Position numbers and translations under genes: made by a program | Shown: piece by piece, positions 16,729 to 28,008 of the stretch | How the letters are laid out: the number at the start of each line of letters is the position of its first letter | How positions within the stretch are numbered: position 1 is the first letter of the stretch | Notes under the pieces: model-generated | Told to the model about the DNA's origin: nothing | Database searches by the model: none | The model's input: only the letters and a program-made list of their open reading frames with translations | From: Krasilnikovia cinnamomea | GTDB lineage: Bacteria; Actinomycetota; Actinomycetes; Mycobacteriales; Micromonosporaceae | DNA: 64,000 bases | Direction: 5' to 3' | Assembly: GCF_004217545.1 (NCBI RefSeq) | Contig: NZ_SHKY01000001.1 | Span: 5,642,001-5,706,000 of the forward strand

Positions 16729-18555
16729 ATGCACACCAGAACTACCCTCCGGCGCGCGCTCGCCGCGCCGGTGGCCGCCGCGGCCCTCGCCGGCCTGATG
16801 CTGGCGCCGACCGCGCCGATCCAGGCCGCCCCGGTCGACGACGCCGTCGACAGCAACTGGCTCGGGTTCGGCTACAACCAGGACCCGCTGTACCGCGGCG
16901 GCGATGGCAACGACCACGAGTGGCCCAAGACCGAGTTCGACGTGCTGACGAAGCGCACGGACTACATGAACCCCGGCCTGGTGCGGATCATGTTCAACCG
17001 CCCGTGGTTCAACCCGACCGGCACCATCGGGTCGTACAACTGGGACACCCCCCAGATGAAGAACGTCTTCCGGATCCTGGAGCACTACAAGAAGCAGGGC
17101 ATCAAGGTGGTGACCGGCATGTGGGGCCTGAACAACAGGGACTTCTACATCTCGCCCGAGGCCGCCACGCTCCAGGCCGACCTGATGCGCAAGCTGCGTA
17201 AGGACAAGGGCTTAACCAACGTCGTCCGCTACAACGGCATCAACGAGCCCAACAACGACAAGGGTCTCAAGTACGCGGACTGGGTCACCGCCACCGCGAA
17301 CCTGCGGACGGAGTTCGACCGCGCCGGCCTGGGGCTCGACCTGATCGGCGGGCCGGACACCGCGCAGGCGTCGATGGCCGCCCAGGAGGGCGACCTGGGC
17401 CTGATGTCGGTGCCGGTGGAGAACGCCGGGACCCCGCAGAACATCGTCTGGAAGAAGGCGGGACTGACCGGCTTCTCGGCCCGCTTCTACCGCACGCCCG
17501 ACGCGCGCGGCACCCACTGGACGTTCCAGGCCTCGAAGAACGGCACGGACTGGACCGACGTCGACGTGCAGGAGACCCCGCCCGTCCGGACCTACGCCAC
17601 CAAGCCGTGGTACCGCGTCGACGTCTCCCCGCGCGCCTTCCCGGACGGCGCCAAGTTCCTGCGGCTGACGATGCCGCCGGTCCAGGGCATCGAGCGCGCC
17701 GTCTCCAAGGTCACCCTGTTCACCGCGTCCGGCTCGACCACGGATCCGATGAACGACTTCGAGCAGACCGCCTCGCACAGCTCCGGCTGGACCTTCCCGG
17801 GCGGCGGCACCTCGGTCAGCGACTGGTGGTTGCAGTCCGCCCTGGACCGCGAGGTCGCCCAGTACGAGGCCCACTTCTACGTGCACGAGGTGGACATCCC
17901 CGGCACGCCGCCCGAATACCCCGAGGCGACGCTGACCGAGGCGGTGAAGCAGCTCAAGGAGGCCAGCGACGGCGGATCCGTGATCCTCGGTGAGACCGGC
18001 ATGAAGGCGCCCGGCGACGACCCTAACAAGGACTACACGTTCGCCGAGGAACCCGCCCAGGCCGTGCGGATGGCCGACCTCGCCGTGCAGGAGGCGCGGG
18101 CCGGTGTGGACGGCGCCATGGCGTGGTGCCTCGACGGGTACGCCGAGAAGACCTCGTGCGGGATGTGGGACCACTACGAGCCCCTCGACCCCTCGACGCT
18201 GCGGCCCTGGTTCTACACCTGGAGCCTGCTCTGCCGTTACCTGCCGGCCGGCACCCAGATGTACGCGCCCCCGCAGCCGACCGGCGTGCGGGTGCTCAAG
18301 GCCAAGCTGCCGGGCGACAAGGGATGGACGTTCGTCCTGGTAAACCGCAACAGCACCACGGCCCGGGTGTCGATCACCGCGCCGACCGGACGGATCGAGC
18401 TGGACAAGTACGTCTTCACTGAGGGCAGCGCGCCCGTCGTTGACACGGCCACCGGCTTCCCGAAGGCCGCCGAGCACCTCACCGCGACCTTCGACAGCGG
18501 CAAGGAACTGAGTGTCGCGCCGAACGGAGTCGCGATCTTCACCACCGCGTCCTGA
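16729..18555 (+). CDS. secreted glycoside hydrolase (clan GH-A type)
   Basis: 608 residues with an AGGAGA ribosome binding site and a Sec signal peptide (about residues 1-33, ending IQAAP). It has the look of a (beta/alpha)8 clan GH-A hydrolase: an early strand motif (LVRIMFNRPWFN), VRYNGINEPNN with the likely acid/base Glu173, and VILGETGMK with the likely nucleophile Glu422. A beta-rich insertion of about 120 residues (FRTPDARGTHWTFQASKNG-like) lies between them, perhaps a carbohydrate-binding or discoidin-like module. A C-terminal beta domain ends the protein. The substrate cannot be predicted. It is a single gene, flanked by IS debris. Confidence 0.75.
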   Translation: MHTRTTLRRALAAPVAAAALAGLMLAPTAPIQAAPVDDAVDSNWLGFGYNQDPLYRGGDGNDHEWPKTEFDVLTKRTDYMNPGLVRIMFNRPWFNPTGTIGSYNWDTPQMKNVFRILEHYKKQGIKVVTGMWGLNNRDFYISPEAATLQADLMRKLRKDKGLTNVVRYNGINEPNNDKGLKYADWVTATANLRTEFDRAGLGLDLIGGPDTAQASMAAQEGDLGLMSVPVENAGTPQNIVWKKAGLTGFSARFYRTPDARGTHWTFQASKNGTDWTDVDVQETPPVRTYATKPWYRVDVSPRAFPDGAKFLRLTMPPVQGIERAVSKVTLFTASGSTTDPMNDFEQTASHSSGWTFPGGGTSVSDWWLQSALDREVAQYEAHFYVHEVDIPGTPPEYPEATLTEAVKQLKEASDGGSVILGETGMKAPGDDPNKDYTFAEEPAQAVRMADLAVQEARAGVDGAMAWCLDGYAEKTSCGMWDHYEPLDPSTLRPWFYTWSLLCRYLPAGTQMYAPPQPTGVRVLKAKLPGDKGWTFVLVNRNSTTARVSITAPTGRIELDKYVFTEGSAPVVDTATGFPKAAEHLTATFDSGKELSVAPNGVAIFTTAS

Positions 18556-18781
18556 AGCTCACGGCGCGGTGACCTGGGTGATCCCGTGTCGCCGCGCCAC
18601 CGGCCGGGGTCGCGTGGCTTCGAGATCTTCGTGCCCCGTGCCATCCACGCCGCGAACGAACTCCAGCGATGTCGCACACCCCCGGCCAACGACTGACCTT
18701 CAACAACCAAGATCAGCCGTTAACTTGACACTCCCAGCCTGCCGGCTTACCCGCGATCCTGGCCGCTTGAGCAAGTTCCTC

Positions 18782-19690
18782 CTATCTGCGGGCCCTTTTC
18801 CCCGTCACTGGCTTGGCGCCGACTTTGGGAGCTGGGGACGTCGTGTCTTGCTTGCCTATGGAATTCCCGGCAGGCACGAGTTGCTGTCCCACGGCGTTGG
18901 CGGTCGCCGGTGGTGGGTACTTGCGCAGGATCCACGCCTGCTGCCCGTAGGCGAACAGGTTCTGCGTCACCCAGTAGAGAACGACGCCGATGGGGAACAA
19001 CGCGCCGGAGACGAGCAGCGACAACGGGATGCCGAACAGCATCAGCCGCTGTACCGTTCTCGCCTGCGGGTCTTGGGCCCATCCGGTCTTGAGGATCATT
19101 TGCCGGCTGGTGAGGAAGGTCGTGGTCGTCATCACCGCGATCAGGACCGCCGCCACGATTTTGATGGTGGCGCCGGGGGCGCTGAAGCTCGCGGCGATCG
19201 GCGCTCCGAACAGCTGTGCGTTCGCCGCGCTGTCGAACTGTGTCAGCGTCCAGCCATACAGGGTGCGGGCGGTCTCGCTGGTGACCGTCGGCCGCAGGTG
19301 GCGCAACACGTGCAGCAACCCGATCAGGACCGGGGCCTGCAGTAGCATCGGCAGGACGCTCATCAGGGGATTGATCTGCTCTGCCCGGTAGAGCTCCTGG
19401 AGCTCTTTGTGCAGGGTCTCCCGGTCGCCCTTGTGCTTGTCCTGCAGCGCCTTGACCTTGGGTTGCAGCAGCTGCATCGCGCGTTGTGACCGGACTTGCC
19501 TGATCACGATCGGGATCAGTGCCGTCCGGACGGTCAGTACCAGGAAGACGATGCCGAGCACCCAGGACCAGTTCGTGTCCCAGCCGTTCGCGTCGCCCAG
19601 GACCATGTCCCAGGCGGCGTGCCAGAACAGCAGGACCGCGGAGATCGCCGAGTAGACCACCGCCATCAGCGGGCTGAACAGCGCACTCAT
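18782..19690 (-). CDS. yidC: YidC/Oxa1/Alb3-family membrane protein insertase paralogue
   Basis: 302 residues. The core Oxa1 fold is clear: a first membrane helix, the charged cytoplasmic hairpin (RSQRAMQLLQPKVKALQDKH), ELYRAEQINPLMSVLPMLLQ, and three further helices ending NLFAYGQQAWILRKYPPP. There is no large extracytoplasmic P1 domain, as is usual in Gram-positive bacteria. The C-terminus is basic. It inserts or folds membrane proteins. It is not next to rnpA/rpmH, so it is likely a second, specialised copy. A DUF6412-type gene lies upstream on the same strand. Confidence 0.9.
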   Translation of the reverse strand: MSALFSPLMAVVYSAISAVLLFWHAAWDMVLGDANGWDTNWSWVLGIVFLVLTVRTALIPIVIRQVRSQRAMQLLQPKVKALQDKHKGDRETLHKELQELYRAEQINPLMSVLPMLLQAPVLIGLLHVLRHLRPTVTSETARTLYGWTLTQFDSAANAQLFGAPIAASFSAPGATIKIVAAVLIAVMTTTTFLTSRQMILKTGWAQDPQARTVQRLMLFGIPLSLLVSGALFPIGVVLYWVTQNLFAYGQQAWILRKYPPPATANAVGQQLVPAGNSIGKQDTTSPAPKVGAKPVTGKRARR

Positions 19691-19928
19691 CGCGCCACCC
19701 GCCAGGCGTCGATGCCAGCGACAGGGGGAACCCGCGGGCTGCGGGTATCCGGCGACGAGGCTCGCCGTGATGGGTCAGGCGTGTGACTGACGGGTGGACA
19801 CCCGGCGGCAGCGGGCCGGGACAGGACAACGGGCATGGGCATGACGAACCCCTCGAACGACGACCAGTGGCTGGATCAGGACATGGAGTCACCAGCGGCC
19901 GCGACGAGCGGTAGAAGAATGGAGCGGT

Positions 19929-20225
19929 TCAGGCGAAGACGCTCAGGCGGCCGCGAGGAGCCCCGGTGGGCCCTCTCGGCCGGGTACGTCCTGCGGCGTC
20001 GGGATCGCGATGGCGTGGCACACCGGTACGGCCTGCTCGCTCCCGCAAGGCCCGGTGTGTGATTCCCGGGTTGGCCGAGGCGGCGCGACGGCTCAGCAGC
20101 ACGCCGGCGGCGAGCGCGACGATCAACAACACGCTGGCCACGGCACCCGTGCCTGCGAGTAGACCGGTCGGGCCGGCATCGGTCAGCACGCTGACCACTT
20201 GCCAGAACGCCTCGAACCAGATCAC
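19929..20225 (-). CDS. DUF6412-type small membrane protein
   Basis: 98 residues with a GTG start. Two hydrophobic stretches (about residues 5-20 and 24-45) are followed by a basic tail with the hallmark RHRDPDAAGRTRPRGPT. That tail and the size match DUF6412 proteins, which in actinomycetes often neighbour a YidC paralogue. It probably works with the insertase encoded 239 bp downstream. That intervening stretch holds no other gene. Confidence 0.7.
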   Translation of the reverse strand: MIWFEAFWQVVSVLTDAGPTGLLAGTGAVASVLLIVALAAGVLLSRRAASANPGITHRALRERAGRTGVPRHRDPDAAGRTRPRGPTGAPRGRLSVFA

Positions 20226-20640
20226 GCCGCTACCGTACCCCAGGGCGCAACCCCTCCCCGAAGATCAGGAGGACGCGATATTCGCCCCAGTTGTCGGATC
20301 GGCGGGCCCGGTCGTGTTCCTGGTGTCGCAGGAGCATGACTGGTTCGTCGTCGCGGGCACGGTGCACTGGGCCAAAGCGAGGCTGTCTCACGACGACGGC
20401 CCGTCTTCTGGACTACTCCGGCAACGCAGATGTGGTGGCCTCGATCGGCACGCTGGAGTAAGGCCGCGGACGCCTGCGCCGCTCCCGGCGGAAATCGGAT
20501 GAGGTAGCGGCGGCCGCGACGTATGATCAACCGCAGCGGTGGGCGGCTCCCCGCGATGCTTCCTTCTCACCTTCCTCTGACGAATTTAGCGTCACGACTC
20601 TCCGCCCACCGCTTACGCATGCCACGGGGGAGGTCGCCGC
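20226..20640. other. 415-bp gap with a decayed plus-strand reading
   Basis: No intact gene. A plus-strand stretch from about 20268 reads QEDAIFAPVVGSAGPVVFLV and then EHDWFVVAGTVHWAKARL. After one frame change near 20400 it gives LLDYSGNADVVASIGTLE and a stop. The two halves look like one short protein broken by a frameshift; its family is not recognised. The last 100 bp upstream of the RING gene carry no evident element beyond a GGGGAGG ribosome binding site. Confidence 0.3.
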
Positions 20641-22047
20641 ATGGATGCGCTGGCGGTGCTGTTGCTGCGCCGTACCGGCAAGGTCGCGGTGGCGGCGCAC
20701 GGAGCCGGACCGGCCGACGGTGCCGCCTGGGTGGCCGCGCTCGAGGCCGATCTGGCCGAGCGCGGCTGGCTGCTGAGTGCCGACCTTCGGGCCGCGGCCA
20801 CCCGGCTGCATTCCTCGGTACGGGTCCGGTGGGCCGACTGGCTGCTGGCGACCGTCGACGAGCTGGTCGGCGCCGATCGCTCGATGCTGCCGCTGTACCG
20901 GGCCTTTCCCGACACCCCGCACGATGTCGACGCCGTCTACGTCCGGCGGCTGCTCACCTACCTTTTCGCGGTGCCGGACGCGCCGTGTGTCCTGTGCGGC
21001 CGCGAGCAGGGCGGCGCGCCCCTGGACCCGTGCGGCCATCTGGTCTGCCCAGGCTGTTTCCCGCCGGAGCGGTTCAGTGCCTGCCCGATCTGCGGTCGCC
21101 GGCTGAGCGTGGACTGCACCTATCTCCCCGTCGTCGACCCCGGGCCGGTCCGGCGACCCCCGCGGCGAGCCGGCGGTGACGGCAGCGCGGCACCGGCGGC
21201 GGACCAGGGCACGTCGATCGCCGGCGAGGCGCCACCGCTGCCGATGCGGGTGGCCGGCCTTGAGACCGACGCGATGGGCGCCGCCGCGGCGCTGCGGGAC
21301 GAACTCGTCGCCCGGCCCGGCGCGCTCGGCGAGTCCGACCGGGCCGACCTCAAGGTGCTGGTCGCCGCCACGGCGCCGGCCGGCCTCGACTGGCTTCCGG
21401 AGGTCGTGCCCGCACGCGAGACGCTGGCGCTGATCATTGCCTGGGCGCTGCACGCCACCGCGCTCAGCGCCGGTTATCCGGAACTGGTCTCCGCCGCCCG
21501 GCTGCGGTGGCAGACCGCGACGGATGTCGCCCGGACGCTCTGGGCGTACTCGGGCGGGGATCCGGGGTTGATCCTGCCGCGGGCCGTGGACGAGTCCCGG
21601 GCACCGGGGACGGCGTGGCGGCCGGCCGGCGAACCGGCCGTCACCGTGCCGGTCACCCGCGTCCGGGCGCTGCCCCGGCCGCTGCGGCGGGCGGTTCTGG
21701 GGTACCTGGACTCGTGCGGCGCGGTGGCGGCGGCCGAGGACATGCGGCGGCATCCGACGGTCTGGAAGCGGTTGGGCGAGCGACTGCACCCGTACGAGCG
21801 GGTCGCCGCGCACCCGGGCGCCGCGGTCGCGTTCGCCGCGCTGCGGGGCAGCCGCACCGCCCGGACCGGCGCGCTGGGCCGGGCCATCGTGGCGGCGTGC
21901 ACCCGCCACCCGCGGCACCTGATCCTGACCGAGTACCCCGACGACACCGTCGCCGTCCGCGTCCGGACCCACGCCTGCCTGGTGGAGCAGGCCCTGAGCG
22001 ACGGAGACGTCACCGGCGCCGCGCAGCTGCTCGGCCAGCGCCCGGGA
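20641..22047 (+). pseudogene. MXAN_6230/SCO0854-type RING-domain gene, 3' truncated
   Basis: About 469 native residues. A classic C3HC4 RING lies at C116, C119, C131, H133, C136, C139, C148 and C151 (CVLCG ... CGHLVCPGCF ... CPICG). A long helical region follows. Proteins of this bacterial RING family continue well past the point reached here. At RPGE (about 22043-22050) the sequence changes abruptly to Rhs protein in another frame, and the old frame only limps on to a stop at 22245. It is therefore cut by a deletion or recombination event. Its native role is unknown. Confidence 0.7.
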
Positions 22048-25000
22048 GAACGGCACCCAGTACTACTTCGGCCTGAACCGGTTGCCAGGCTGGACCCCCG
22101 GGGCGCAGGAAACGAAGTCGGCCTGGACCGTGCCGATCTACCAGGCGCACACCGGCGTGAACGACTGCCCGGATGGATCCTTCGCGGGCACCGCATGCAC
22201 TCTGGGCTACCGGTTCTACCTCGACTACGTCGTGGACACCCATGACAACGCGCGGGCGTATTACTACACGCCGGAGACCGGCTACTACGGCGCCATCATG
22301 AAGAACACCCCCGTGGCCTACATCCGTGGCGGCACCCTCGCCCGCATCGACTACGGCTTGCGCTCCTCGACCATCTACTCGGCGACGGCACCGTCGCAGA
22401 TCGTCTTCACCACCGGGGAACGCTGCGAGCGCGGCACCCCAGCGGGCAACAACTGCGACGACGACCAGTTCACCGTCGCGCACCCCGAGTACTGGCCCGA
22501 CGTGCCGGTCGACCTCAACTGCGGCAAGGACGGCGACTGCACCAACCACGCCCCGACCTTCTGGTCGCGCAAGCGCCTCCGGTCGATCACCACGCAGGTG
22601 CAGGTCGGCGGCGCCACCAAGCAGGTCGACCGCTACGACCTCGGACAGTCCTTCCCCAACGGCGGGGACCACGACCCGACGCTGTGGCTCGACTCCATCA
22701 AGCGCACCGGCCTGGACCGCCTCGGTGGCGCCGACAGCGACGTCTCCACCGGCACCGTGACCTTCGACCCGATCCAACTGCCGAACCGGGTCGGCACCCG
22801 CTCCGGTCCGCTGCTCTATCACAACCGGATCCGTAAGGTCACCACCGAGACAGGCGCCGAAACCAACGTCGAATACCAGCGCCACGACTGCTCCGGCCTG
22901 CCAACTGTCGACCCACAGAATCCGGACAGCGCGAAGACGGCACAGGAGTTCGCCGCCACCAACACCACCGGCTGCTTCCCCGTCTTCTGGACCCCCGAAG
23001 CCCAGCCCACACCCCTGATCGACTGGTTCTACACCTACCCGGTCAAGTCGATCACCACGCTCGACCCGAACAACCACTACCAGGACGGCTCACAACCCAA
23101 GCTGATCACCGAGTACGCCTACAAGGGCAAGCCGGGTTGGCACTACGACGACAACGAAACCGTCAAGGCGAAGTACCGGACCTGGGGCCAGTTCCGCGGC
23201 TACCCCGAAGTCGACGTGACCACCGGAGACCCGTCCGTCTTCCACTACACCGACGGAACGCGGGTCTACGACCAGAAAACCCTCACCAAGACGTACTACT
23301 TCCTGGGCATGGACGGCGACACCCTGCCCAACGACAAGACCCGCGACGTCCCCGACCTGACGAGCAGCGACGGCAGCATCTCCGTCGCCGACAAGGCCGA
23401 ATTCGCTGGGCAGACGTTCGAAACCGTCACCTACACCGGCGCCAGCCAAGACGCCACGGCCATGCAGGCGAGCGTCACCGTACCCACGATCATCGGCCCG
23501 ACCGCTTCCCGCAGCCGCTCCGGCCTGCCCACCTTGCAGGCCACCATGGTCCGCACCGCCCGGACGGTGACCCGGCAGAAAGTCTCCTACGGCTGGCGCA
23601 AGACGGAAACCCACACCTTCTACAACACCAAGCTCGGCGAAAGCACCACCGGCCTGGAAGTCCAAAGCGTCGACCGCGGCGAGGTCGGCGCCGCCGGCAA
23701 CGTTCCCCACTGCGCCTTCACCCGCTACCTCGACGGCAAGACCGACACCATCGTCGTCACCGCCGAAGTAATCACGACCGACCAGGACTGCACCAGCCCC
23801 GGCGCCAGCCCGTCCGGAACTCTGATCTCCCACTCGCGTACGGCATACGACGGCAACCCGTTCGCGTACAACGGCGACGGTCAGAGCAACCCAGCACGGC
23901 CCACCAAGGGTGACCCTACCCTCGTCCAGCAGGCCGCCACCGCGACCGGTGCGACCGCCGCGACGTTCGTGGACATTGGGACGACGACCTATGACAGCCA
24001 CGGGCGCGAGATTTCGACCACCCGTACCCCTAAGTCGAAAATGGCCGACGGGTCCACCAGCCTGGCGCAAACCGTCTACACCCGCTACAGCCCCAGCGAG
24101 AACGCACTACCGACCACCGTTACCACGGTGAGCCAGGTGAATCCCGCAGTCAACTGCGCCTCGGTCACCAAGTCGAGCAAGGACTGCCAGCTCAGCACGG
24201 TCACCCTCGACCCGGCCCGACAGCTCCCCGTGACCAAGACCGACGTCGCCGGAGCGCTCACCTCACTCGACTACGACGCCCTCGGACGCCTCCACGCCGT
24301 GTGGCTGCCTAACAAGAGTAAAAGCGCCCAAGCGCCTGCCAACGTCCTATACTCCTACGCGCTTCGGAACAACGCTCCCAGCGTGGTGACCACCAGGACG
24401 CTGCTGGACTCCGACGTACCCGGTGCCCCCGCCACATACGGCACCGGCAAGGTGCTCTACGACGCCATGCTGCGCCAGCTGGAAACCCAGACCACGGGGC
24501 AGAACGGCAGCACGGTCGTCTCGGACATCCAGTACGACTCGCACGGGTGGGCGGTACTGACCAACAACTCCTACGCCGTCTCCGGCACGCCGTCCGACGA
24601 CCTCGTGTCCGACCACATCTCGCAGGTATCGATCCCCGCGACCACGGTCACCGACCACGACGCGATGGGCCGGACCACCCAGGTCACCCAGGAACACAAC
24701 GGCGAGCACACCTGGCACACCCGCACCGCCTACACCGGCGACACGACCACCGTCATCCCACCCACCGGCGGCATCGCCACGACCAGCACGGCCGACGCCC
24801 GCGGCCAGCTCACCCGACTGCAGCAATACACCAGCGCACCGACGCTGACCGGCACCATCACCGACGGATTCACCAGCACCGGCGGGACCAGCCAGGACAT
24901 CACCTACACCTACACCCCGGCAGGTCAACAGGCCACCGTCACCGGGCCCGACAAGTCCGTCTGGACCTTCGGCTACGACCTGCGAGGCCGCCAAACCTCC

Positions 25001-27212
25001 CAGATCGACCCCGACACCGGCACCAGCTACACCAGCTACGACGACGCCGGCAACACCACCGCCACCAAGGACGCGCGGGGCATCCTGCTCAGCTACACCT
25101 ACGACCTGCTCGGCCGGCAGCTGACCGCCGTCGACAACACCAGGAGCAACTTCAAGTTCGGGTCCTGGACCTACGACACCCTGCGCATCGGCCAGCCCAC
25201 CTCCTCCACCCGGTACGTCTCCGGCGTAACCGGTGGCTACACCGTCGCCGTCACCGGCTACTCAACCCTCGGCAAGCCACTCGGCCAGCGCATCTCCTTG
25301 CCCACCATCGAACGACCCCTGCCGATCGAATACACCACGACCTTCCGGTACAGCACGAACACCGAGCAGCTGGTGCAGCAGGACGACCCCGCCGTCGGTG
25401 GACTGCCGGGCGAGACAATCACCTACGACCACAACCTGCTCGGCTCTCCCACCATGACCTCCGGCGTTGACCACTACGTCTCGGGCAGCATCTACACCGA
25501 CTTCGGTCAGCCCTCCCGCATCACCATGGGGGACAGCACCAACCAGGCCGAGAGCATCTACTCCTACGACGAGTACACCCTGCGCCGCACCGACCGCACC
25601 GTCTCCCGCGCGCGCGGCATCGGCCCCGTCGTTGACCAGACCAGCTACACCTACGACCAGGCGGGCAACCCGCTGTCGGTCACCAACAAGCAGTCCGAGA
25701 CCGGCAACACCGTCACCGACACGCAGTGCTACCGCTACGACACGCTCGCCCGGCTGGTCCAGGCCTGGTCCGCATCCACCCACCGCCCAGCCCCCCACCG
25801 GCGAGCTGGCCAACCAGGCCGGCGCCTACTGGCAGACCTTCGCCTACAACGCGATCGGCAACCGTACCCAGTCGATCGAACACTCCACCAACGGCGGCGC
25901 CGACGTCACCACCACATACACCAATGGCTGCACCACCGGCTGCAACCGCACAGGCACCCAGCCACACACCCTCACCCAAACCACCGGTGGCACCGACCCG
26001 ACCAAGTTCGTCTACGACGTCGCCGGGCACCTGCTCACCCGCACACCCACCAGCGGCAACGGACAAACGCTGAAATGGGACGACGAAGGCAACCTAGCCG
26101 AGGTCGGCACCACCGGCACTGATCCCACCGTCACCAAGTACCTGTACGACGCGAACGGCGTTCAGCTGATCCGCCGCGACCCCGGCCGCGTCACGCTGTT
26201 CGCCGGTGACACCGAGATCGTGGTCAACACCGCCGTCAGCCCGGCGGTCGTGCTCGGAGCGGTCCGCACCTACAGCCACGGCGGTACCGGCGCCGCTATC
26301 GCCGTCCGTTCCACGCTCCCCGGCGGCGGTACCCACTACCTGTTCAACGACCCGCATGGCACCGCCAACCTGGCCATGGACACCACCACCCAGCAACTGT
26401 CGCGCCAGCAATACAAGCCATACGGCGAAGCCCGCACCAACGCCAACCCCACCGCTTGGCCCGACCTCACCCACGGCTACCTCGGCGCACCCAAGGACAC
26501 TCACACCGGCTACACCGACGTCGGCGCCCGCAAATACGACCCCGCCCTCGGCCGGTTCATCAGCGCCGACCCCCTATTGCAGACCACCGACCCCAGCCAG
26601 CTCGGCGGCTACACCTACGCCGGCGACAACCCCATCACCGGCGCCGACCCCTCCGGCCTCGGACGCATCGACGGCGACCAGTCCGGCTGCGCCGCCGGCA
26701 ACGGCGGCACCTGCGGCGGATACATCGCTCCCACCCGGTCCACGCGCGCCAACCATAACCCGGTCCGGGTAGACCGAGACGGCTATGGCAATTACGCCGT
26801 CGGCAATGTTCCCCTCACCGACGACCAGGTCGAGGACCGCGACAAGTTCGAGCATCAGGTCCAGGAAGCCTACTTCGAGCTGCTCGCCCAAGGCGGCGAC
26901 AAGTGGAAGGCCCTCGACGACGACACCAAGCTCCTGCAGATCATGAACCGTGCATGCCAGCGCATCAAGAACGCCTGCAGGAGTCCGTTCGCAGCCGAAC
27001 TTGCGAGGCAGAACGCGATCAGGGGCGTGTACAACAGCGGCTGCCATGACGAATGCCTGCGAAAGTACCTTGCCTCGGTCGGGGTCGTTGAGGCTGTCGT
27101 CACCGGCGGGATCGGCTACTTCGGCGGATGGTTCCAGCAGAAGGCAGGCCGGGCGGCGACCAGCGTCTCCTACAACGGCATTTCGGCAATGGGCCAAGGA
27201 GCGAGCGTCGGC

Positions 27213-27680
27213 TGCGTCGACGGCAACAGCTTCACGCCCGAAACGCTCGTCAAAATGGACAACGGCAGCACCAAACCGATCTCCGACGTGCGCGTCGGCG
27301 ACAAAGTTCTTGCCATCGACCCGACCGACCCCACGGCCCAGGCGAGCTCACAAGAAGTCACCGAACTGCACATCAACACCGACACCGAACTGGTCGACCT
27401 CACCGTCAAGACCACCGACGGCAACACTGCCACACTGCATACCACCCAGCACCACCCCTTCTGGAGTTCACAGCGTCACCAGTGGATCGACGCCGGCGAT
27501 CTGCAGCCCGGCGAGGCGCTGTTGGCTGCAGAATCGCGTGCGTCCGCACCGGATCCACAGCCCACCGTCGCCTTGGTCCGCTCCTTCCCGGGCCGCCAGA
27601 CGATGTACAACCTCACCGTCCGCCACATCCACACGTACTATGTGATGGCTGGCAACACGCCGGTGCTGGTGCACAATGTC
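27213..27680 (+). other. Hint (intein-like) autoprocessing domain of the Rhs protein
   Basis: Starts around GNSFTPETLVKMDNGSTKPI, with the TxxHPFW block (TTQHHPFWSS) and ends YVMAGNTPVLVHN, the standard end of a polymorphic-toxin Hint domain. The usual Cys directly before NSF is Gly here; the nearest Cys is three residues earlier (CVDGNSF). It should release the nuclease tip if active, but the altered nucleophile position makes that doubtful. Confidence 0.7.
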
Positions 27681-28008
27681 GGTCCTGCGTGTGAAATATC
27701 TGTGAGCAGAACCAAGTATCCTGAGTCTGCTGAGCATATTGAGGATGCGCAGGCGGCCGGGCAGCCCACCGAACTCACGATTGATCGCGCCGGTGCGGCG
27801 GCGCGCCGGCGGGCGTCGATGAGAGGGAATCCGCGGGTTTCCGGAAAGGATCGAGACGAGTACCCTCCGGCGATGTTTGAGGAGGGTGGGTCCGGTTCGA
27901 GTGTGCGACCCATTGACCCCAGCGATAATCGGGGCAGGGTCCTCGATCGGTCGGCAATGTCGAGGACTTCCAGACAAGACAGTTGTGAGACTAACGGTGT
28001 GTGATTGA
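27681..28008 (+). other. NucA/NucB-type DNase toxin tip
   Basis: After the Hint domain the sequence reads SRTKYPESAEHIEDAQAAG, then LTIDR and KDRDEYPPAMFEEGGSGSSV. These are the signature blocks of NucA/NucB non-specific DNases (the DRDEYPPA motif holds the catalytic acidic residues). The conserved ending GAGSSIGRQ ... VVRLTVCD is found one frame over, after a missing G near 27930, and stops at 28008, one base before the next ATG. Base composition drops here relative to the Rhs core, as is usual for exchanged toxin tips. Confidence 0.75.

Larger units (their letters stand above)
22043..28008 (+). pseudogene. Rhs/YD-repeat polymorphic toxin gene, headless and frameshifted
   Basis: The frame opens inside the protein at NGTQYYFGLNRLPGW, so the signal peptide and N-terminal third are missing. 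YD repeats follow (many xxYDxxGR units, about 24200-26150). Next are the Rhs core (YGEARTN ... YDPALGRFISADPLL, about 26340-26660), a linker, a Hint domain and a nuclease tip. There are two frame breaks: one extra C near 25780 (WSAS to TAQPPTGELAN) and one missing G near 27930, just before the toxin end. Both are in short homopolymers. Intact relatives are exported toxins used against neighbouring cells. Without a head this copy cannot be secreted normally. Confidence 0.85.

Noticed and set aside
22375..27197. Long minus-strand open frames opposite the Rhs gene
   Set aside because: They are Gly/Val/Ala-rich shadows typical of the antisense strand of a Rhs gene, with no start signals or domains.
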